A stretch of 64,000 nt of DNA. Origin: Tatlockia sp. (GTDB lineage: Bacteria > Pseudomonadota > Gammaproteobacteria > Legionellales > Legionellaceae). Below are positions 36,897 to 48,900 of this stretch, in pieces. Numbering within the stretch: the stretch's first letter is position 1; each line of letters opens with the position of its first letter. Location of the stretch: the NCBI GenBank assembly GCA_013697725.1, contig JACCWI010000058.1, forward strand, positions 1 through 64,000, in the 5' to 3' direction. The notes beneath the pieces are model-generated. The model made no database searches and was not told the DNA's origin. It saw only the letters and a program-made list of their open reading frames with translations. The position numbers and the translations under genes are program-made.

Positions 36897-37658
36897 ATGA
36901 AAATCAGCACAAGGGATGGTGAATTACAAATAGATGTTTACTCGCGTTTCTTGTTTCGCTTCTGGGGATGGATGTTCGTTATTGCGGGTTTTATTTTCTT
37001 ATTGCCAATGCTCATTCAGTATCAAATCACCTGCGATGAAAAAAGTTACTCACTAGCAAATCAATGCGTTTTACGAACTAGCTTTATCAAAATTTTCACT
37101 CAAAACATTCGGATTGGTGAATTAAAATCTGCTACGGTTTCAAATTATGTAGAGGGTCGTAGTGATAATGTTGTTTATTTTTTATTACTAAATACTAGTG
37201 AGGGGTTTATAAAAATCCCCAATGTTCATTCGAAGAAAAACATTGACATAGTGAAGGTAGCTGCACGTATTGAAAATTATATTAATACCAGTTTAGCTAA
37301 AACAATAAACATATCCAAAGTAGAAAATGGGTGGTCTTATTTAAAAGTGGCCATTTTTCCTTTGCTGGGTTTTGGCTCTCTTTTTTTTAGATTAATTACC
37401 ATTTGTTTCAATAAAAAAACACGGACAATTACTATTGCAGCAAAAAACTTAATCAACACGCAAAAAACAACATTTTTATTTTCAAATCTTGACAAAATAA
37501 TTATTGAAGTCCATGGACAAAATCATAAGGAATATAGCCTTTCTTTATTGCTAAAAAATGGTGAAGAAATTGAGTTACCAGGTGTTCATGATTCAAGTCT
37601 AAAACAAATTGAAAAAATGGCTGAGAAAATTAATTTATTTTTACTTATGAGCACTTGA
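36897..37658 (+). CDS. Membrane protein with PH-like C-terminal region
   Basis: 253 residues, not recognised. Hydrophobic helices at about residues 19-41 and 148-168 separate two soluble beta-rich parts. The C-terminal stretch YSLSLLLKNGEEIELPG followed by an amphipathic helix resembles the end of the small membrane protein encoded at 51236, suggesting a shared fold. It could be a bacterial-PH-type membrane protein. No strong ribosome-binding site precedes the ATG, and it follows the ATPase gene by 29 bases. Confidence 0.6.
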   Translation: MKISTRDGELQIDVYSRFLFRFWGWMFVIAGFIFLLPMLIQYQITCDEKSYSLANQCVLRTSFIKIFTQNIRIGELKSATVSNYVEGRSDNVVYFLLLNTSEGFIKIPNVHSKKNIDIVKVAARIENYINTSLAKTINISKVENGWSYLKVAIFPLLGFGSLFFRLITICFNKKTRTITIAAKNLINTQKTTFLFSNLDKIIIEVHGQNHKEYSLSLLLKNGEEIELPGVHDSSLKQIEKMAEKINLFLLMST

Positions 37659-38242
37659 AATTCAACAATTCGCTAGGTTATCAAAATCGGTAAATATTGT
37701 TCAACTCGATTAATTTTTTAATAAGTTACTGATCTTGTGTATTTTTAATGCGCTCAAAGTTTAATTAAAAATATTGATTTTCCTAATTGACCTTGGACAA
37801 TCAATTCAGTAATATCTCTAAAGCCTTGGAACGGTTTATGGAAATTACGGAGTTTAAGCATGAGTTTTAAGTGTTGTATGTCCAAATTAATGGAAACTGT
37901 CTTGTCATATTCAAGTTGTTTTACCAATTTTATTCCCATCTCTTTTTTCCATCTCTAATCAGATTTTAAATCTTAGATCAGACGAATAAGGAAAGGAATA
38001 ATTATGGAATACTATAAAAAATTACAAATTTACCTCAAACAAAATTTTTGTATTGCTATTCTTTAGAAAAAATTTGGAACAGTTTAATTTACTGCAAACT
38101 GCCAAAAATTACATGGTTCTCTAGCTAATACTGGACGATTAAAATGGAAATTATAGTATCAAAATAAGATGATATGGACAAAATTTTTATCTTAATTTGA
38201 GTAAAGCAAGTTACCTCCCAATGGAATAATGGAATGTATTAA
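37659..38242. other. AT-rich intergenic region, 584 bases
   Basis: Holds no gene I can support. A 61-codon frame on the - strand (37754-37939) begins near AAAGAG but resembles nothing known. A 20-codon frame at 38004 (+) follows AAGGAAAGGA and starts MEYYKKLQIYL; it may be a leader peptide or gene remnant. The high A/T content and lack of structure mark the left border of the accessory island. Confidence 0.4.
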
Positions 38243-39532
38243 ATGAGCCAACTTATAGCTATCTTAATTCTAGGAATGTTATCGGCAATTGCTGTCGCTG
38301 CTAACGAATTTCGAAGCCATCTTATAAACTTTTCTTTCCATAACTTAAGGCCAGACATTCGTAGTGTTTATTACGGAGAATATGTAGCTATTCCCGTACT
38401 GATGAATTACTCAAACCTCAAAAATTGGCAAATTTGGCATCTTCCTGCCCATGTGAGCGTGCAAGTTCATACACCCCATACCTGTCCTCCCTTTTTTTCT
38501 TCAGCCGTGAATTTGCATGCTGGAATGTGCTCTTTCAGTTTAATCATTCAAGGCGCAAAACTTGGACAAATTATTAGTGGGCTTTGGATTTATCAAATAA
38601 AGGGTAATGACAGAGATGATACCTGGGATTTTTTAGCATCGATTGATTTTTCTCTAAGCGTAATCCCTCATCCTTTATCAATAGCCGAAATGCCTTTGCA
38701 ATATGCAACCGCTAACCTTCCAGTTTTTTTTGATCTCAGAACTTACATTAATTACCACGAGGAAAATATCCTTGCTAATAATGGCACAGTTTTAGAAGTT
38801 TACCCCCTTCAAGTTGATGGTCTTTACTATGATCCTTCTCGTTTTGCCATTGTAGGTTCGCCTACAAGAGTAGGTTCCTATCAATTTAAGATTTCAGCAC
38901 GCTCTAATCAGACCCAGACACAGCCCTTTAATTTAAATTTTGAGGTGGGTTTTAATAAACGAGATAAACCGATCTTTAACAAAAATTATCAAGCCTCTAC
39001 GGTGACTGCGGGAAAACCTTACCAATTAAATTTATTGCAGTTACTTAAGAAAAGAGCAACGTTGATGACTAATAATCCCGTTCATTTTCGTATTGATAAA
39101 AATGTAGCTAATCCTAATTGGTTAAGAATTGACCAAAATGACTCTAGCCTTTTAGTTGGAAACATTCCTGTTACTGCTGCAGGCACTATCCAAGAGCTTA
39201 GTATTATTGCTTCTAGCAATACAGGAGGAGATTCTGAGCCCTATAAAATTACAATTCCCATTGCTAGTGATCCGGCTAATAGTCCTCTTATAAAACCATT
39301 TTCGATTAATGAACCAGCAGGAATGTACTTTGAATACGATGTCGGCCAACATATCTTCGATCCGATTTCTGATAACAGCCTTAAGTTAATTATTAATCGT
39401 GTAGAGCCTAAAGCACCTTGGTTACATTTATCCTCTTCAAAACCTACTCTTTTAGTAGGGATCCCGCCTTTGGAGATGACTGGTCAGACTTATCAACTTA
39501 GTTTGCAAGCCAATACAAAAAACTGGCGGTAG
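38243..39532 (+). CDS. Secreted Ig/cadherin-like protein, N-terminal part of a frameshifted gene
   Basis: The first 429 codons of a gene that continues in another frame after 39522. A signal peptide (LIAILILGMLSAIAVAANE) opens the protein. Repeated modules of about 100 residues follow, with F-X-Y-D-V/F, P-N-W-L-R-I and L-V-G-N/I-P motifs like putative-Ig or dystroglycan-type cadherin domains (NPVHFRIDKNVANPNWLRID, ...APWLHLSSSKPTLLVGIPP). The frame ends at TAG just after an A6 run, before the last module. It is probably exported. It lies directly upstream of the giant RHS gene and may work with it. Confidence 0.65.
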   Translation: MSQLIAILILGMLSAIAVAANEFRSHLINFSFHNLRPDIRSVYYGEYVAIPVLMNYSNLKNWQIWHLPAHVSVQVHTPHTCPPFFSSAVNLHAGMCSFSLIIQGAKLGQIISGLWIYQIKGNDRDDTWDFLASIDFSLSVIPHPLSIAEMPLQYATANLPVFFDLRTYINYHEENILANNGTVLEVYPLQVDGLYYDPSRFAIVGSPTRVGSYQFKISARSNQTQTQPFNLNFEVGFNKRDKPIFNKNYQASTVTAGKPYQLNLLQLLKKRATLMTNNPVHFRIDKNVANPNWLRIDQNDSSLLVGNIPVTAAGTIQELSIIASSNTGGDSEPYKITIPIASDPANSPLIKPFSINEPAGMYFEYDVGQHIFDPISDNSLKLIINRVEPKAPWLHLSSSKPTLLVGIPPLEMTGQTYQLSLQANTKNWR

Positions 39533-39881
39533 TTCAGAGCCAAGTACAATAGTATTGAATATCGCTGCTAATCCAGAAAAAATACCGCAGTTTAAATCCG
39601 CAAACCCGCAACTACCTTTAGTTCACCCGGGTATTTCATTTGAATACGATTTTGTAGCCAACAATGATATCTATCCCGACTATAACGAAGCGCCTTATCT
39701 TATTGAATTAGCAACCGAATATATCAATCCTGCATGGTTGCGAATAGAAAATAACAGGCTTATTGCCGATTTTGTCCCCGAAAATCTTAGTAAGAAATCT
39801 TATGAGCTGCATCTCACTATCAAAAATATTCCTGGCGGACGGTCTGAGGTAATTAAGTTAACTTTGTATGCAATGACTTAG
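39523..39881 (+). pseudogene. C-terminal part of the frameshifted secreted Ig/cadherin-like gene
   Basis: Reading on from the A6 run (39517-39522) in the next frame gives TGGSSEPSTIVLNIAANPEK and then an intact further module (SFEYDFVANNDIYPD ... NPAWLRIENNR). The start TGGSSEP parallels NTGGDSEPYKITIP of the preceding module, so the two frames belong to one gene of about 545 residues with one extra A. It could be a true mutation, a slippage-controlled switch or a sequencing error in the homopolymer. It ends 43 bases before the RHS gene. Confidence 0.75.
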
Positions 39882-39924
39882 GCAGACGGATGAAAAATTA
39901 ATTATAAAGAAGGGGGTCTCAACA

Positions 39925-42900
39925 ATGACACAAGTATTTACTAGCGATGGATTGGGTATAGCTGGCTCTTCATTGAGCCAATTAGGTGCATTTTCTTCAA
40001 AGGGCGTAGCAACTCTTGGTCAAGGTGCGAGTTCAGTATATATCAATGCTGCTAACGGCAACCTGGTATTTCGTCAGAAAGATGGATTTTTAGCTAGTAA
40101 AGGCTTTGGGTTTGAACTGATACAAAGTTACAATTCTTTAGGTGATAAGGGGCAGAATTGGTGTTTCAATTTTCAAACTCATCTAATCATTCAAGAGCCT
40201 CTCAATTGTTCAAATTCGGTTGTGATTCGAGTTGATGAAGATGGCCATCAAAGCCGTTTTATTTTTAATGCAGAAAAAAATTGCTACCTCGCTGAAAATG
40301 GGGGAACAGCTACACTGCATTTTGATAATAACAACTGGACTTATCGCGAAGGGGCAGACTCCTGTAGTTTTAAATATGATGCAACAGGTTTATTGAAACG
40401 AATGAGCGATCGTGATGGCCATCACATTGAATTCAGTTATCAGAACGGCCAACTCGAACGTATTAAAGATAGCAGTGAAAAACAACAAGTTGAATGGAAA
40501 TTTGAAAAAGGCTTGCTTCGAGAGCTCATCACTAGCAGTGACGGAAAAATTGTTCATCATTTAACTTATGACTATGATGAACATCAGCGTTTACGGAAAG
40601 TTAGCCGTGATCTTGGCGATAACAAAATCTATTGGGTAACTTATGACTATGCCGGTGATTCCAATCGTATAACTGCAATTCGTCAATCAGATGGCACAGC
40701 TCTGTATATCGATTATGATTCAGAAGGACGAGTTAAAACGCTTAAGGATGGTGAGGGGCGTACTACAAGTTATCAATATCATAAAGGCAAGACGGTAGTT
40801 ATAAATAGTTTGGGTGAACCTATAATTTACTTTTATGACGAAAAAGGACGCTTAACGGGTATTGATAGCCCAACTAATGCAGCTATACGTTATGAGTACA
40901 GTGGAAACAATCTCATAGCTATTCATAAAGGTAATTTACATTGGTTTTTTAATTACAATGAGTCTGGCGATTGTATTCGTATTGAAGATCCTACTGGACA
41001 CATTATAAATCGTATTTATGATAGTGAACATAAGTTGTTGAATGAGAGCTCATCAACTGTTTTTGATGGAAATCATCACCCTCTCAAAGCTAAAACGGAG
41101 CGCTTTGTCTATGACGAGCGAGGACATTTACGTTTTAAGATAGATGCAAATGGGACGGTGACTGAATACCGTTATAACCAGGAAGGCTTATGCCAAAGTA
41201 TGCGTACTTATTTATATACTGGTTATGAGCTTGACCATCTAATCGATCACCAGGTTTTAAGTTTAGCGGAGCTAACTCTTTGGACAAGTCTTCAAAATCC
41301 CCAAGAGATAAGCCTTAAAACCTTTCACTACGATTGGCGAGGTCTTCTTGATAATGAAGCGGTCTATAAAGCTGTTGATGAAAAAGGAGAGGGACTTGGT
41401 CATGAGTCAATCCTAACTTATTATCATTATGATGCCGCTGGCCGACTTTTGGAAAAATGGATTCCTTATAAAGATGGCTATAATAAAACCTCCTATCTTT
41501 ATGATGACCTGGGACGTCTTATTCAACGCTGTGATAATCAAAATCATTACGAACGTTTTGAATACGATGATAGTCACCAGCGAATCATCGAAACCGACGC
41601 AAAGGGTTTACAAATTATCCATAATTTTGACCGTGCCGGCCTACTTTTGGCAACTCAACATCTAGGTAGCAATCAGAAGAATTATGGGACAACCAGCTAT
41701 CATTATGATGATGTCGGCCGCCTACTCTATGAAATAAATGTGGATGGTAAAGCCTCCTATTATTTTTATGATAAAGAGGGGCAGCTCATTGGTGTATGCA
41801 AACCAGGGGGCGCATTAACTCATTATCGGTATGATACTCTTGGTCGACTCGTGCAGACCATTCAATATCAAAATGCTTTAAATACGCAAACTTGGCAATT
41901 AGAAATGCCAGCCTGGTCTGATTTGCAGCTTAAGCCTGCGAGCTCAGATCATATTAGTCAGATTATTTATAATGCCTTTAACCAAATTGCTTATCAAATT
42001 AATGCTGAGGGGGCAGTTATTGCCTTTGAATACAATGCCGCAGGTCAGGTGATCAAGAAAACAGCTTATGCACAACGGTTGACTGATTATAAGGCAGAAA
42101 ATGTATTGTCTTTTGAGAGTATAAGTTTAAATGCAGATATTAATAGTGATCGTTCCTGCCATTATTATTATGATCCAGAAGGTCGCTTAATTGCGGAAGT
42201 GAATGGCGAAGGTTTCGCGACATCTTACCGCTATGATCGTCAGGGTCATTTGATAGAAACAATCCGCTTCACTAATCGATTGACTGTAGCCGCTAGGGCA
42301 GAGTGGATTGCTCCTAATTCATCCTCTAGGGATATTCATAATTTTAGTCTTTATAACGCGGCGAGCTTAAAAATAGCTGATATCGATCCCTTAGGCTATG
42401 TCACAACCTATGAATACAATGAGCAGGGTTTAATAATAAAAAAGCGCAGTCTGGCAGAAGCTTTGACTCCTGAAATCTTTAACACTATTAATGCTGAAAC
42501 AATGCTTTCCAGCCTTCATTTGAAAGAGACAAACCGCGATCATTTAAGTAGCTACTTCTATGATGATTTAGGGCAATTAATTGAGCAACGTGAGCAAAAT
42601 GGTCTGTGCATCCTCTACCGTTATGATGAGAAGGGGTTGCTTATTGAAAAAACCTCAATGGATGTTAAAACTCAAGCACTGCGTCAACAGCGATTTCGTT
42701 ATGATGCTATGGGGCGAATTATCCAGAGTTTAGATGCCTTAGGCGTTGCTGAATTACTAAGAAATCCTCAGCTTAGCGTCGACGAAATTGAAGCTGTATG
42801 GCAAAAGCATAGTCAAGGTTATGACTACGATTTAGCTGGTAGAATTATTAGCCAACGCAATGCACTTAACCAGACTACCCGCTATTTTTATAATCAAGCA

Positions 42901-45900
42901 GGCCAATTAATTTATACGGTTAATGCAAATGGAGAAGTTCTTGAGCAACACTATGATAGCTTCAATCAATTAGTCTCCACTTATCGCTACGCTAAAGTTT
43001 TAAAATCCAATTTAGCTGCTCTAACAATAGAAGAGCTTTCTAATGATTTAAAAAAATTAAAAAATGGAATGACTGATGAGGCTATTTTTTATGAATACAA
43101 TAGCTTGGGTCTATTAATTAAGAAATCTATAGGAAAAAACGGACAGCAGATCTTAGCTTATAATAGTTTTGGCGAGCTTGAAGAAACACAGCAAAATGCG
43201 AATGATGCTCACCGCTTGATCAATCGTTATAGCTATGATCGTCGGGGCTTAAAGCTTCATCAATTCGAAGACCTTCTGGGTGTAAATCGTCACAAAGAAC
43301 ATAAATATGATAGTTTCGAACGGCTCGAAATGATAATTGATGGCCAGCAAGGCCTAACTCGTTATGATTTCAATCAGCGTGGTGAACGCACAATGATTGA
43401 AAATCAATTGCAGAATCGTAATTATTTTACCTACGATCCTTTTGGCCGTATTTTAAGTGAAAAAAATTATTTTGAAGTTAAGCGCTACAGCTATGACGAT
43501 CTAAATAATACTTTAACTCTTGAACATCCGGGCTTAGCCAGCAAAGTAAAAACACAATTTAATGCTTTCGGCGATAAAATTGAGTTTATCGACGGCAAGG
43601 GTAACTCCAGCCATTTTATTTTTGATGAGAAAGGTCAATTAATTGAAGTTAAATCTCCTGAAAACGTTTCTAGGTTTTATAGCTATGATGCGAAAGGGAA
43701 ACTTCTACTACAAATTGATGAACAAGGACAACAAATAGCATATAGCTATGATGCTGAGGGGCGAATTCTTAGTAAAACCGTTGACCCGAAAGGCTTAGCT
43801 TTAACTACTAGCTACCGCTATGACGGACTTGGCCAACAGCTAGAAATTATAGAAGCGAGTGGTCTGCGCAAAACCTTTGCTTATGACGATCGAAGTAATC
43901 TAATTAAGAGCATAATCGATCCTGAGGGACTCAATTTAATAAAGGAATATTACTACGACGAACGTGGTTTCTTAGTTAAACAGGTCGACGTCAATGCCAA
44001 TGGTAAAAATAAAGTGACGGCTTTCCAATGGGATAATTTGGGTAGAAAGACAGCAGTCATTATTGACCCGGATGGGCTAAAGCTCAGAACTCGTTTTAGT
44101 TATGATCAAAACGATAATCTTATTAGCCAAACTGATGCAAAAAATCAAAGCTCGTATTTTGTCTATGATGCTAGCAATCTTTGCCATTATCAAATTAATG
44201 CACGAGGTGTTGTAACGGAGCATCGTTATAACTCTATGGGCTTTGAAACAGAAACCATAGTGTATGCTAATCCCTTGCAAAAGCTGGCTAATTATTCAGA
44301 GGAAGGGCTTGCTTTAACAATAATACCCAGTGAACTGGATCGCTACCAGTTTCGCGATTTCGATAATTTAGGACGGGTTAAAGCTTCCTATGATGCATTA
44401 GGCTATGCAACTCGCTATGATTACGATGCCAATAATAATCTGGTACATAAACAACGATTTTCAATAGCTATCCCATTGGCAGAGCTTAAAGCTGGAAATC
44501 GAATTACCCCTAAAGGAGATATCAGGCAGCAATTTTTTGCTTACGATGGATTGAATCGGTTGGTTTATCAATTGGATGAAGCCAATTGTTTAACTCAATT
44601 TGATTACGATAAAGCAGGGCAACTTATTGGGAAAACACGCTTTGCTAATCGTTTATACAATAATAGTAATCACAGTGTAGAACAAATAAAGTCATCTATC
44701 AGGCATTCACCCCTACAGGATCAATACACAGCCTATAGCTATGATCAAGCAGGGCGCCTGGCTTATCAAGGCAATGCAGATGGATCTGTTATTAGTTACT
44801 CTTATAATGAGTTAGGGGCGGTTATTGCTAGCAAACGTTATGCAGCGCGTCTAAACGCCGAGCTCTTAAAGTCTGGTGATTGGCCGGCTCAACTTCTGAC
44901 CTCTAATCAAGACAGAATCTCCCATTTTATTTTTGATGCAGCAGGAAGAGAGATCTATCGCATTAGTGCAGAAGGTCGTGTCATGGAACGCCGTTATGAT
45001 GCTTTAGATAATGTGGTAGCTGAATTAACTCATGGAATAAGAGTGCCTCTCAAACCCTATACAGAAGAAGAATTAATAGCGATGTTCTCCTCGGATAGAT
45101 CGGCGCGGAGAACGGATTATGACTATGATGTAGTGGGACGTTTGAATCAAAAAATAGAAGCTAATCAGCGAAAAACCAGTTATCGCTATGATGCAAATAA
45201 TAATGTTCTTTCTAAAGTAGACGCCCATTCAGCGCAATGGATTTTTATTTATGATGAAGAAAATCACCTCATTGAAATGCGCTCGCCTCTAACTAATATA
45301 AAAAACCCAGAAGGTAAATGGGAAAATCAAGCAAGATCAATTATCACCCGTAATAGCTATGATAGCTTTGGTAATATTGTTAGTACAATCCGTGATGCGG
45401 AGGGTTTAAAGCAGACACAACATTATGTCTACGATGCAAATAATAATAAGCTCCAAACCATTTACCCCAACGTACATGTAAATGCAGCAAATAATAGCAG
45501 TGCTGCTTTCAGTAGGATTGAACAAATTCAAACCTTAACTGAAGAGCTACGCTACAACGCCTTTGGTGAAGTTATCGCGTCGAAAGATCGTTTGAACAAT
45601 TGGCGTTATCAAGCCTATGATAATAAAGGACAGTTAAGCTACAGTGTTAGTACACAAGGAGGACTCACTGCCCATAGCTATGATGCATTTGGTAATCTGT
45701 TATCCAAAATTGTTTATGCAACTTATTTAATTAAAGAACCAAATTTTGATTATAGTCAAAATTCAATTGCGAAGGCCCTCATTAAAAATGCTAAGGACAG
45801 GGTAGAAACTTACAATTATGATAGTAATAATCGCTTAATAGAAACTCGCCGCGCCGAAGTAACTAGCTACAACGCTCGAACAAAGCATTATGAAAAGTTA

Positions 45901-48900
45901 AATCCTCTTAGTTTGACGTCATACAATGCCTTCGGTGAAGTTAGTCAAATATCTGTTAAACGCAATGAAACGGATTGGGCAAAAACATCTTTTTATTATG
46001 ATCGTGACGGCCTAAAAACAGCTTGTCTGAATGCTGAAAATTATCTTAGTACCTATTCTTATAATGATTTTGGTGAACTCGCAGAAGAAATTGAATACGC
46101 CAATCGAACTTCAAATTTGGATTCAGAGAGTGTTACGATTCCTTCTGTTAACGCTAAAGATCGGCATGTGGTTTATAGTTATGACAGTTTAGGGCAAGTA
46201 ACAGCAAAAACGCTTAAACAGGTGAGCTATCAACGACTTTTAAATAATTCTCTTCGCTACGAAACCATTACAAGCGATTTAACAACTCGCTATAGCTACG
46301 ATGCCATAGGGAATCTTAGCTCTACCACTGATTACTTAAATCAACTGACTAATTACTATTATGATGAACTAAATCATTTAACCACTAAAATTGGGCCACT
46401 AACTAGAGCCGGACGTTCGGCTACAAGTTACAGTTATGATAGTTTGGGAAATTTAGTTGAAACGATACGTTATGCTCGGGGAGCAAAACAAGCCGATGAA
46501 TCAGGTTTTATTTTAGAAAGCAGAATTAGTCAAGACCTGGTCAATCGAACCCTTTACGATGAGCAAGGCAAAGCGATAACCTCTATTGATGGTTTGAATC
46601 ATGAAATTCACTACAGCTACAATGCCAATGGCCAAGTTGCACGTTCCTGGCAAATTCTAAAACAAATCGACGGAAGCGCGCGACTCATTGATAAACGTTT
46701 TAGTTATGATGAAGAAAGTCATCTTTTACAAAGCGCTATTTTCAAAAATGACGGCCAGCTAAGGACAGAAGATGCTCGCTACAATGCTTTTGGTGAAGTG
46801 ATTGCCAAAGGAATTGATGCTAATTTAGCTACCCATATTGATTATGATAATTTAGGCAGAGTTTGGCGTTCAAACGCCGAAGGTCATTATCAAATCTTAG
46901 TCTACGATCTGACCGATAAATTAACTCAGGTTGTCACTGCATCGAATGCCAACTCACTCGAATATAGTTTGTATGGAGTCGATTTGTCCGATTCGAGATT
47001 TGCTGAAAATCTAAAATTTAGTGAAGACCAATGGCGCTATAACTTACAGCGTCAAGATAACGAGTACGATGCACTCGGTCATTGCCTGCGTTACTCTAAA
47101 GAATTTACCAAATCAATCAAAGATGAAGAAGAAGGAAAACTTGAACAAATTTCCCAGTTTTCAATCATGGATCGTTGGGGAAATGTACTTAGTCATACTA
47201 ATGCCAGAGGTTTTGAAACGAGTTATGAATACAACAGCTTTGACAAGGTGATCCGTCAAGAACTCCCATTAGCTACAGTTCTGAATGATAAATTTGCTCT
47301 GTTAAATATTAAGCCTACTATCTATTATGCTTATGATGCGCTCGGACGAGCTATTGCGGTCACAGATGCCAACGGCCATATCTTAACCAAAGTGCTTGAT
47401 GCCGAGGGATCTACTCTTGAAGAAATGGATGCACTCGGTCATAAACGTATAAAAAACTATGACTTATTGGGTCGTTTAGAGACTAGCCGAAATGAACTCA
47501 ATGGTATCACTACCTACTATTATGACGCGGCAAATCGTCTAATTGAACTTAAATCGCCAACCTCTAGCCAAAAATATTTCTATGATGAAACCGGTAAATT
47601 GATTCAACAGAGTGATGCTTTAGGGCAGGCTACTCAATTCTGGTATGACAACCTGGACAATTTAGCCTTAAAGAAAGAAGCGAATGGTCGGTTTACAGCA
47701 TTTAACTATGATAATGTCGGCCATAAAATCCAAGAGCAAGATGCTTACGGCTTTATAAAAACTTGGCGCTATGATGAGCTGGGGAGGCTAGTTGAACATA
47801 GTGATTTAGGTGGTCATCAGACGGTTTATAAATATAATAATAACGGGCTATTATTGGAAGAAAACTCAACCGCCGGAAAGAGTATAAGTTACCGCTACCT
47901 TGGTGATGGCCAACTTTTATCCTATACCGATAACACCCATCATGAAACCGCCAATTACTCCTATGATGCGGATGGGAATATGATAACTCGCTCAGCAGGC
48001 CGAGCAACTCAAAGCAATGATAATGGCTGGCTAAGGGAAATGGATTTTTATGCCTACGATGCCCAAGGACGCCTTGTTTCGATGCGACGTCGCCATCCAG
48101 AAGATCAGGACCAACGCTTCCCACCTAAAGATAATGCCTTATTAAGTGTTGATTATTTTTATGATGCTGTAGGGAATGTACAATTAACGCATGTTGAGTC
48201 AAATCACAGCGGTTATTATAAATTAGTAGATGATAATTACTTTAGTTATGACGCCAACAACCGCATGCTCATCAATAAAGGCTATTTGCAAAATGGTGAA
48301 ATTAAAATAAAAGAAAGCCAGGGTTCTGAATTAACCTATGATGAGGCCGGTAATGTAAAAGACGCTTACAAATATGAAAATAATCAAAAACAGCGCTATA
48401 CCTATGTCTATGATAATAATTCACGCCTGTTAGAAAGCTGGAAAAATTACCATCTATATAAAACAACCCATTACGATGCCCTCGACAGGATTGATCAAGA
48501 ATACTCCCATGATAATTTTGGTCATGCGACTCAATTAACTACGAGATATTATGAAGGGGATCAGCTTGGGAGAATGACTCTAAGTATGGCCTATGTTGGA
48601 GGATGGGCGGAAACTGAAAAAACTCAATATACTTATGACCAAGTTGGGAATTTACTCTCTTCCCATAGCACGCAATTCAAAAACTCTGGATGGATATTAA
48701 GCACTCATCTTTATAGCTATGCGCTTTGGGATGGCTATTTACAGACCTCTGATAGCACCATGCTGTCAGTTAATGGTATACCTGCCACTTCGGGAAAAAA
48801 TATCCGTGAATTTGATGCCAATGGCCAGCTTAATAAAGCAACGGATTTGTTTGGCGATGCTAGTGGTAGAACCACTACCACTGATTATCAAATAAGTGCA

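Noticed and set aside
37754-37939. 61-codon frame on the - strand in the gap before the secreted Ig-like gene
   Set aside because: Low complexity, AT-rich surroundings and no recognisable family. Kept only as a note in the intergenic entry.
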